Source of the DNA: a virus
Reading direction: 5' to 3' (one strand)
Virus record (IMG/VR): IMGVR_UViG_3300017989_000265
Coordinates: 1 to 34,820 of that record
DNA length: 34,820 bases
Part shown: positions 14,325-20,574 of the stretch, piece after piece
How the letters are laid out: each line of letters starts with the position of its first letter
Position numbering within the stretch: position 1 is the stretch's first letter
Made by a program: the position numbers and the translations under genes
The notes under the pieces: generated by a model
Databases searched by the model: none
Seen by the model: only the letters and a program-made list of their open reading frames with translations
Told to the model about the DNA's origin: nothing

Positions 14325-14983
14325 AAGGCTTCTACCCGAATACCCCTAAGACATGGAACCGCATTTCATGGGTAATGCGAAAAGGCGGCTACAAACACGC
14401 GCTGCGCTTCTATTGGGAAATAGCGACCATCTGCAAATGCGATAACACTATTCCCGGCATTAATCAACATTGCCGCGATTTGTCAAAGTCAAACGTGGAA
14501 AGGTGCTTTAAAAAGGCATTCGGCTACGGTTCATTTGTCGATCCATCATCGACGGGAAAGGCTGTAATAAAATCAGAAACAAACGCCGCGCACGATGGGG
14601 CTGTTGTTAATCTACCTTTTAAACTTAAAGAGGGTCAGGTCTGTCAAAAGTATCTGCCCTCGACTGTCGAGCATCGGGTGTTAATCATTTGGGGTGAACC
14701 TGTATGCGTTCTCGTGAAGCATTTAGAGCGACAATTTGCCGACAAATGCCGAATGAAATACGCCGAGTTGGGTGAGATATTTAACAGCGAAACACGGCGA
14801 CAAATAACAACCTTTGCGGAGTGCTTGGGGATGGATTATGGGGAACTTGATTTAATAAAGCACGATGGTAAGTGGTACATTATTGACGCGAACCAATGCC
14901 CTGGGTATAACGCCTCGTTATTTGATATGCCAGAATCAGACCAAATGAAATTCGTAAATTCGCACAAATCATTATTTGAATGA
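14321..14983 (+). CDS. ATP-grasp-like ligase
   Basis: 220 aa. The C-terminal motif GELDLIKHDGKWYIIDANQ places D177, D189 and N191 in the Mg-ATP pattern of ATP-grasp enzymes (peptide and amino acid ligases, among others). GKAVIKSETNAAHDGAVV near residue 90 and the region QKYLPSTVEHRVLIIWG fit the earlier nucleotide-binding strands. Such enzymes join a carboxylate to an amine or similar via an acyl phosphate. The acceptor is unknown. It is coupled by 4-base overlaps to the genes on both sides. Confidence 0.6.
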   Translation: MKGFYPNTPKTWNRISWVMRKGGYKHALRFYWEIATICKCDNTIPGINQHCRDLSKSNVERCFKKAFGYGSFVDPSSTGKAVIKSETNAAHDGAVVNLPFKLKEGQVCQKYLPSTVEHRVLIIWGEPVCVLVKHLERQFADKCRMKYAELGEIFNSETRRQITTFAECLGMDYGELDLIKHDGKWYIIDANQCPGYNASLFDMPESDQMKFVNSHKSLFE

Positions 14984-15429
14984 AAGTAGTAGGAATAGGA
15001 TTGCCAAAGACAGGCACAACAACCTTAAAGAAGGCACTCGAAATACTTGGGGTTGAGCATGAAGTTGGCGATCACGTCCATCTATACAATGAAACCCCCA
15101 AAGCAGACATCTACATTCTGACCGTCCGAGAAAGCGTTGACACATGGTTTGACAGCGTAAAGCGGTGGGATAAGATAGTAGGAAACAGACCTGAAATAAG
15201 GGTGCAAAGGTTGCGGATGTATGGCAGCGACACGCCAAACGAATCATGGAAAAGTAAATACGAAAAGCACGCCCGCAAGTGGATGAAGTCAAAGGATAAA
15301 ACCGTTGAATTAATGTGCTGGGATTGCGGTCAAGGGTGGGAGGACTTGTGTGCAGTATTAGGTTTGCCAATTCCTAAAGTGCCATTCCCGCACGCTAACA
15401 AAAACACACGATATGCGAAAGGTGCTTAA
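14980..15429 (+). CDS. Sulfotransferase-like P-loop protein
   Basis: 149 aa. PKTGTTTL at 9-16 matches the 5'-phosphosulfate loop of PAPS-dependent sulfotransferases, and LTVRESVDTWFDSV (R50, S59) fits the 3'-phosphate-binding segment. The end has WEDLCAVLGLPIPKVPFPHANK, a common sulfotransferase C-terminal pattern. It is short for the family (usually 200-300 aa), so it may be a minimal or diverged member. It would move sulfate from PAPS to a hydroxyl, for instance on a sugar. Starts by 4-base overlap. Confidence 0.7.
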   Translation: MKVVGIGLPKTGTTTLKKALEILGVEHEVGDHVHLYNETPKADIYILTVRESVDTWFDSVKRWDKIVGNRPEIRVQRLRMYGSDTPNESWKSKYEKHARKWMKSKDKTVELMCWDCGQGWEDLCAVLGLPIPKVPFPHANKNTRYAKGA

Positions 15430-15730
15430 ATCGAAAGTAACTTGCAAGGTACACCGTGCTTCACTTGATTATGAAGGCAGCGTAACACTTCCAAAGGCAT
15501 TGTGCGACGACTTAAACATCAAAGCAGGTGAGTTTGTGGACATCAACAACAAGGTCAACGGCAACAGGATTAGCACGTATGTCATTTATGGGGATAGCGT
15601 GCAGATAAACGGCGCAGCGGCGCACCTGTTTGAGGATGGCGACATTATCCACATAAATTCGTACATTTGGACTAAGGCAGACCAATGGCCGGAGCCAATT
15701 ATTAAAGACCTGACAAATGCCACTACCTAA
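15413..15730 (+). CDS. Aspartate 1-decarboxylase (PanD)-like protein
   Basis: 105 aa (bacterial PanD is about 126). DYEGSVTL (19-26) contains the Gly-Ser pair (22-23) at which PanD cleaves itself to make its pyruvoyl group, with the preceding Tyr (20). GNRISTYVI (50-58) keeps the Arg, Thr and Tyr of the active site, and INGAAAH (65-71) matches the conserved NGAAA. GDIIHINSY (76-84) is the following strand. The catalytic Lys near the N-terminus may be K8 if one gap is allowed. PanD makes beta-alanine from aspartate. The C-terminus is shortened. It overlaps the sulfotransferase gene by 17 bases. Confidence 0.7.
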   Translation: MRKVLKSKVTCKVHRASLDYEGSVTLPKALCDDLNIKAGEFVDINNKVNGNRISTYVIYGDSVQINGAAAHLFEDGDIIHINSYIWTKADQWPEPIIKDLTNATT

Positions 15731-15854
15731 GCCCCGTGCAAACGAATCTAAAAGCAAATTCATCGACAGGTGTATGGATGATGCAAAGATGCGCGAAGAG
15801 TACACCGATGTAAAGCAGCGTTATGCAGTTTGTCAAAACCAATGGGATAAATGA
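15717..15854 (+). CDS. 45-aa protein with a prohead-protease-type N-terminal motif
   Basis: MPLPKPRANESKSKFIDRCM followed by EEYTDVKQRYAVCQNQW matches the N-terminal leader found on phage prohead protease and other head-maturation proteins (P-K-x-x-E-S-x-x-F-I-x-R-C-M ... AVCxxQW). Here only the leader exists as a free gene. It overlaps the PanD-like gene by 14 bases and the next start by 4 (ATGA), so it is coupled. Role unclear; perhaps a head-assembly or cargo peptide. Confidence 0.6.
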   Translation: MPLPKPRANESKSKFIDRCMDDAKMREEYTDVKQRYAVCQNQWDK

Positions 15855-16054
15855 AGCCTACCGTGAAACGATTTAAGTTAGGGGATTGCGTGTACCACGT
15901 AACCGACCCCGACCAATTGCAAATGATAGTTACAGGCATCCTCCACGAGCTTGGCGGCGGCATCTCTTACCGATGCTCTACAGGCGGTGATTTAGGCTAT
16001 TATTTTGCAGAAGAATTGACTAAAGAACGAGTTTACCGACCAGAATTAAACTGA
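15851..16054 (+). CDS. Hypothetical protein
   Basis: 67 aa, mostly beta. KFKLGDCVYHVTDPDQLQMIVTGI resembles a small SH3-like barrel of phage proteins, then SYRCSTGGDLGYYFAEELTKERV. No function can be given. It overlaps the preceding gene by 4 bases. Confidence 0.6.
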   Translation: MKPTVKRFKLGDCVYHVTDPDQLQMIVTGILHELGGGISYRCSTGGDLGYYFAEELTKERVYRPELN

Positions 16055-16055
16055 T

Positions 16056-16400
16056 ATGGCACAATGCAGCCCATGCGGGCAATTTAAAGACGTGTACCAA
16101 TGCGGTGCTGAACTAAACATCGGCACAGTACCCGCAGGAACTTACATTGTAATGATTACCGATCTAACGAGCGGCTTTAGGAGAATAGTTAGCAAGGTGC
16201 TTGCAAGCAAGGATGTAATAAGCGTAAACATCAGCGACCTTGCAACAGATCACACCTACCGGATAGAGGTTGAGGTGGCATCCACACAAGCAAACCAACC
16301 CTTTGACATTGACGGCACAGATTACACGTGTGGGGAGTTTGTGATACGGCAACTCGAAGGGGATGCGCCAGACGAACAGAACCTAATCCCTAAAGCATGA
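16056..16400 (+). CDS. Hypothetical beta-rich, possibly virion-associated protein
   Basis: 114 aa. The Cys-containing start (MAQCSPCGQFKDVYQCG) and later strands (GTYIVMITDLTSGFRR, TYRIEVEV, CGEFVIRQLEG) suggest a small beta-sandwich of the kind used as capsid or tail decoration. It sits in the late operon and overlaps the membrane protein gene by 4 bases. Not recognised as a family. Confidence 0.55.
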   Translation: MAQCSPCGQFKDVYQCGAELNIGTVPAGTYIVMITDLTSGFRRIVSKVLASKDVISVNISDLATDHTYRIEVEVASTQANQPFDIDGTDYTCGEFVIRQLEGDAPDEQNLIPKA

Positions 16401-16696
16401 CACTCCTTAAGATTGTCATAATGAGCCTGACCTGTTTTGGCGCATTGCGGGCTATCAACACATTTCTTTGGAAGATTAAAGGTGTAGGGTTAGATGACAT
16501 CGAGCCGGACTTTTCAAAGTGGGAGCAATTTATCCTATCCCCTGTACTCTTTTGCGTGTACTGCACAGCGAGCTTTTGGGGGTCTTTGGCATACCTGGGG
16601 ATGGCAGCCAGCGGTTACGGGTTTAGCCTATTCGAGTGGCTTATTTGCGTCATTGCAACCTGTGGATTAAATGAGATAATCGAACGCAACACATGA
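16397..16696 (+). CDS. Small membrane protein
   Basis: 99 aa with about three hydrophobic segments (near 2-18, 45-70 and 76-92). FCVYCTASFWGSLAYLG contains CxxC next to a membrane segment, reminiscent of small phage and bacterial membrane proteins with a C-x-x-C-x-x-x-W pattern. A holin role is possible but not supported by anything else here. It overlaps both neighbours by 4 bases. Confidence 0.6.
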   Translation: MTLLKIVIMSLTCFGALRAINTFLWKIKGVGLDDIEPDFSKWEQFILSPVLFCVYCTASFWGSLAYLGMAASGYGFSLFEWLICVIATCGLNEIIERNT

Positions 16697-17349
16697 ACCT
16701 TTTCTACAAACTATTTTACAAAGGCTTTCTAAAGTACCACGAGGGGCATAAGCTCACTAAAGACGATTTGGTATATGCCTTTACAGACTTTGAAGGCAAC
16801 CGCTACTTTACATGGTCTGACAAGGGGCAAATCCCAAAGGTGCGTTATGACCGCTTAATGGAACTTACTATTTGGTGGGAGGCGAGGGTTGCACCCGAAA
16901 CAGTTGACCGAATGGCAGACGGCATAATTGAGGCTGCTGAACTATCCCTAACAGGTGAAAAGCCAGAAGACCGCAGCAAGATGGTAAGCAAGGTTATTGT
17001 ACTGGCTAATGAGTTGAAGTTGCGCAAGGAGAATGGCTTGCCGCAGGTCATTGCAAACGAAATGGCGGCTGTTTGGGCAATCCGTGAGGATGAAGACCCC
17101 GAAGTGATTAACAACCAAATTCACGAGGAAAAGGTCGATATGTTTGCACATGAAACTGCAATGGGTCGCAACTTTTTTTTTCGGCTGCCGAGGCTGATGA
17201 AACATTTAGATTTGTGGCGGGTGTCCAGAAACGAATTGAGGAAACTGTTCGCGGAATCGGAGACAAAGGAAAAGCGGATGGACTTGGTGATGAAGCAAAT
17301 TTTGTCAGACTTCTCATCCGAAACTACCATAGGGGGCAGCGGTCAATAA
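16693..17349 (+). CDS. Tail assembly chaperone, zero-frame product
   Basis: 218 aa. It lies just upstream of the tape measure, the standard place for the G-type chaperone that coats the tape measure during tail assembly. The sequence is helical and charged (TKDDLVYAFTDFEGNRYFTWSDKGQ, then KMVSKVIVLANELKLRKENGL). A run of nine T's (17173-17181) read as TTT TTT TTT gives a classic T-TTT-TTT slip site; the overlapping -1 frame continues 105 codons to 17498. Function assigned by position and slip site. Confidence 0.65.
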   Translation: MNLFYKLFYKGFLKYHEGHKLTKDDLVYAFTDFEGNRYFTWSDKGQIPKVRYDRLMELTIWWEARVAPETVDRMADGIIEAAELSLTGEKPEDRSKMVSKVIVLANELKLRKENGLPQVIANEMAAVWAIREDEDPEVINNQIHEEKVDMFAHETAMGRNFFFRLPRLMKHLDLWRVSRNELRKLFAESETKEKRMDLVMKQILSDFSSETTIGGSGQ

Positions 17350-17498
17350 TTTCAGAAATAAGCGACGATATAGAGAAAACCTATCGTCAATCAATTTTGA
17401 ATTACTTATCTTTGTTGCGAAAATTCGCAAACCATGCCCGAAGACATCAGACAGCGGCTAATACTGGACGTTCAAAAAACAATCGACGATCTAAATAA
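16693..17498 (+). CDS. Tail assembly chaperone, predicted -1 frameshift product (gpGT-like)
   Basis: Joined frames: 163 codons to the slip at 17176-17181, then the -1 frame from TCG at 17181, about 268 aa in total. The extension begins SAAEADETFRFVAGVQ and is hydrophilic and helix-prone, as real protein should be, ending in a basic tail (RSKNNRRSK). It overlaps the tape measure start by 65 bases. In phage lambda the longer GT protein binds the tape measure. Not proven by sequence. Confidence 0.55.
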
Positions 17499-20400
17499 GA
17501 TTATCGGTAAGACTGAGCAGCTTGGCACAGAAGTCAAAGAAACAGGGCAGGATGGTAGTCGCGCGATGGGTGACTATGCTACGGCACTTCAAAAGGCAGA
17601 GCGTGCAAGCAGATCACTCGAAAAGACAATCAACGAACAGGAACGGCTGACGAATGAATGGCGGCAGGAGCTTGTTCAGGTTGAACAGCAGCAAAAGAAT
17701 GTAGGGCGTGGCAGCCGCGAATACTTCCGTTTGCAGAAAGCCCAAAAAGACCTCAACAGGGCAATCAAGGAGAATGTACGCGACATTAAAGGTCTGCGCT
17801 TAGACAAGCGTGCTATTGACAGCAACATCCGCGACCTAAAGCGACAGGGGAAAGCCTTTGATGACACCCGCAAAAAGACCAACGCATTTGGGCGCGCTGT
17901 TAAGAATGTCGGTCGGTTCTTGCTTGCTGCATTTGCTGTTGATAGAATTATCTCGTTTGTCCGTTCCACGGTGCGTGCCATCGAGGAGTACCAAAGCGCG
18001 GTATCTGAACTAAGGGGAATCACCCAGGCAACAGACGAGGAGATTGAAAGCCTGACAAAGACGGCGCGCGAATTTGCAAAGACATCACAGTTTACGGCCA
18101 CACAAGTTGTCAAAGCACAGACCGAGCTTGCAAAGTTAGGGCGAACAGTTGACCAAATTAACGCCACAACCGAAGCGGTATTACTTTTAGCAACAGCCGC
18201 CGGAACAGATGTAGCCAATGCCGCAGAAGTTGCCGCCCAGGTGATGAACCAATTCGGGATTGAAAGCGAAAAGGCAGGCGAAGTAACAGATGTTTTAGCG
18301 CGGTCATTCACCAGTTCAGCACTTACCATTGATCGCTTTCAGGGCGCATTTAAGCAGGTTGGTACAACAGCCAACACCGTGGGTGCATCACTTGAAGAAA
18401 CAACCGCGGCGATTAGCGCGCTTGTTGACGCTGGTATCCCTGCTGAAAAGGCAGGCACAGACCTTCGCAACATTTACATAGCACTTGCAGAGGAGGGGTT
18501 AAGCTGGAACGAGGCACAGGAATTGCTTTTAAACAGCACCGACAAACTTTCAACCGCAACGGATCTGTTTGGCCGCCGTTCCGGTGCAGCGGGTATTGTC
18601 TTGGCAGAGCAAGCGCAAAAGATAGCCGATTTAACGGTCGCATATCAGAATGCAGAAGGCGCAGCGTCAGACCTTTCAGAGGCACAGTTGGACAATCTGA
18701 AAGGGGATAGGCTCATTCTTGCATCCAATTGGGAGGAGTTTATTTTGAGTGTTGAGGAGGGGACGGGGGTAGTAAGTGGTTTTTTGCGAAAATTCACACA
18801 AGCAGAGACGGAGATAGTAAAAGGTCTTAAAAATGTCACGAGAAGTGTGGATGATGTTAATGAATCCTACTCGAAAGGCATACTGGGGCGGCTTGATGAG
18901 GCAAATGAAGAAAGTAATTTCTTTGTTCAGCAATTGAAGTATTTTAATCTTTTATCGGATGGCGTTGGTGTGGTAGCAGAAGGGGAGCAAATCGTTAGAA
19001 AGTTGGCAGGAGCAACGGTGGAGATAACTGATGATTTGTTGATTTTAAACAAAGGCACTTCTGAAGAGGTTAAAAATAGAATAGACCTGCTAACAACAGA
19101 GCAAGCAAGGCTTCAAACCATATTTGCTGAAAATGACAAAATTGTTGATTTAGAAGTTAGGAAACTATTCCTGCAAGGCGATATAACACAAAAGCAGCGA
19201 GACAACCTTTTAGCCGTAAGAGGCACACTCGAAGAGCGCAGAAAGCTGTTAGAACAAATTGAAAAGGAAAACGGCCAATACACTAAGCAGGTTAAAATAA
19301 CTAAGGAGCTGCTAAAAGTAGAAGCCGAAAGAGTTGGTTTAGGATTGGCTACCGCGGAGCGAAATGCCACAATACTACTCGATCAACTCCGTGCAGAGTT
19401 AAGCGCAACAGAAAAGGCATTAGCAGCAAAAGAGGCAGCCAATGATGCGGATGTGCGCGGAAGGGAGCGTCTAAAGAAACGCATTGAGGAAATCAATTTA
19501 GAGATTATCCGAAGCGAGTTACAAGTGGCGCAGGCTCGTGAGGATGCAAAGCGTGAAGAAATAGCCCTGTTGCAGCGCATCACAGATAAAACCCCTGCTA
19601 TCCGCGCCGAAATAATACAGGCACAGACGGAGCTTGTGGGGCTTTCTCGTGCGGTGGATGACTTGCTTTTGAAGTGGGCAGAGGGCAATATAACAGACAT
19701 AGCTCTTAACCCTAATTTGGCTGGTGAAATAAATTTCTCAGAGGGCATTGAAAGCGAGACAGAGCAGATAGAGGAGGCTGTTTTAGGAATGAATGAGAGG
19801 CTGCAAGTGTCTTATCGGGAGTGGGCAGATCGAGTTATCGAAATATACAATGAATTAAAAGACACTGGAATAACAACACAAGAGGCTATTGCGATGGCTA
19901 ACAAAGAGTATAGCGCACAGATACTCCAAAACACCTTAGCGACCGCATCGGCAACTTTAAGCGCATTTGGAAGCGTGTTTGGTGGTATAGGTCAATTGCT
20001 TGGCGAAAGTGCCAAACAAAGCAAGGAGTTAACCTTATTTCAAATACTTTTACAAACAGCGGCAGGTATTGCCAATGCAGTAGCGCAAGCGCAGACAATA
20101 CCGCCACCTGGTAACGTGGCTGCTGTTGCAACTGGTATAGCATCTGTGCTTAGCGGAATTGCGCAGGCCAGAAGCTATTTACAACCAACACCATCCTTTA
20201 GCAATCCCACCGTGCAGGGGTTCGCAGAAGGTACGCCATATTTAAAGCGTGCAGGCGCACCAAAAGGTAGAGATACTATACCTGCCATGCTCGATGAGGG
20301 GGAGGCTGTTATACCAACTAAGCGAAACAAAGAAGCGCCTGGACTTGCAGCGGCATGGATTAGCGGGAATTTAGATGAGTGGGTGAATAGTTACGGTTTT

Positions 20401-20574
20401 GAGCAGCGCGTGAACAATATGCGTGTTGTTCATGTATCCAACAACAGCAACACATCCGCTTTAGACGATCACAGAATGGTCAATAGGTTGAGCCGTTCGG
20501 TTGACTTGCAACGCGAAACACTATATGAAATTCGCAAATTCAATAAATTCTCATCACGTAAACGCGCAGGTTAG
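17434..20574 (+). CDS. Tape measure protein
   Basis: 1046 aa. The N-terminal ~130 residues form coiled coil. Residues about 210-400 hold the TP901-type tape measure core (TKTAREFAKTSQFTATQVV, TEAVLLLATAAGTDVA, LARSFTSSALTIDRFQGAF, AISALVDAGIPAEKAGTDLRN). A long helical region follows, with a hydrophobic AGIANAVAQAQTIPPPGNVAAVATGIASVLSG, and then the common AEGTPYLKR...DTIPAMLDEGEAVIP tail motif. It sets tail length: about 1.5 angstrom per residue would give roughly 150 nm. Start chosen at the ATG after the overlapping chaperone frame. Confidence 0.9.
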   Translation: MPEDIRQRLILDVQKTIDDLNKIIGKTEQLGTEVKETGQDGSRAMGDYATALQKAERASRSLEKTINEQERLTNEWRQELVQVEQQQKNVGRGSREYFRLQKAQKDLNRAIKENVRDIKGLRLDKRAIDSNIRDLKRQGKAFDDTRKKTNAFGRAVKNVGRFLLAAFAVDRIISFVRSTVRAIEEYQSAVSELRGITQATDEEIESLTKTAREFAKTSQFTATQVVKAQTELAKLGRTVDQINATTEAVLLLATAAGTDVANAAEVAAQVMNQFGIESEKAGEVTDVLARSFTSSALTIDRFQGAFKQVGTTANTVGASLEETTAAISALVDAGIPAEKAGTDLRNIYIALAEEGLSWNEAQELLLNSTDKLSTATDLFGRRSGAAGIVLAEQAQKIADLTVAYQNAEGAASDLSEAQLDNLKGDRLILASNWEEFILSVEEGTGVVSGFLRKFTQAETEIVKGLKNVTRSVDDVNESYSKGILGRLDEANEESNFFVQQLKYFNLLSDGVGVVAEGEQIVRKLAGATVEITDDLLILNKGTSEEVKNRIDLLTTEQARLQTIFAENDKIVDLEVRKLFLQGDITQKQRDNLLAVRGTLEERRKLLEQIEKENGQYTKQVKITKELLKVEAERVGLGLATAERNATILLDQLRAELSATEKALAAKEAANDADVRGRERLKKRIEEINLEIIRSELQVAQAREDAKREEIALLQRITDKTPAIRAEIIQAQTELVGLSRAVDDLLLKWAEGNITDIALNPNLAGEINFSEGIESETEQIEEAVLGMNERLQVSYREWADRVIEIYNELKDTGITTQEAIAMANKEYSAQILQNTLATASATLSAFGSVFGGIGQLLGESAKQSKELTLFQILLQTAAGIANAVAQAQTIPPPGNVAAVATGIASVLSGIAQARSYLQPTPSFSNPTVQGFAEGTPYLKRAGAPKGRDTIPAMLDEGEAVIPTKRNKEAPGLAAAWISGNLDEWVNSYGFEQRVNNMRVVHVSNNSNTSALDDHRMVNRLSRSVDLQRETLYEIRKFNKFSSRKRAG

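Noticed and set aside
17676-18329. 217-aa minus-strand frame within the tape measure
   Set aside because: Shadow frame; serine/alanine-rich by codon complement, with no neighbours on that strand.
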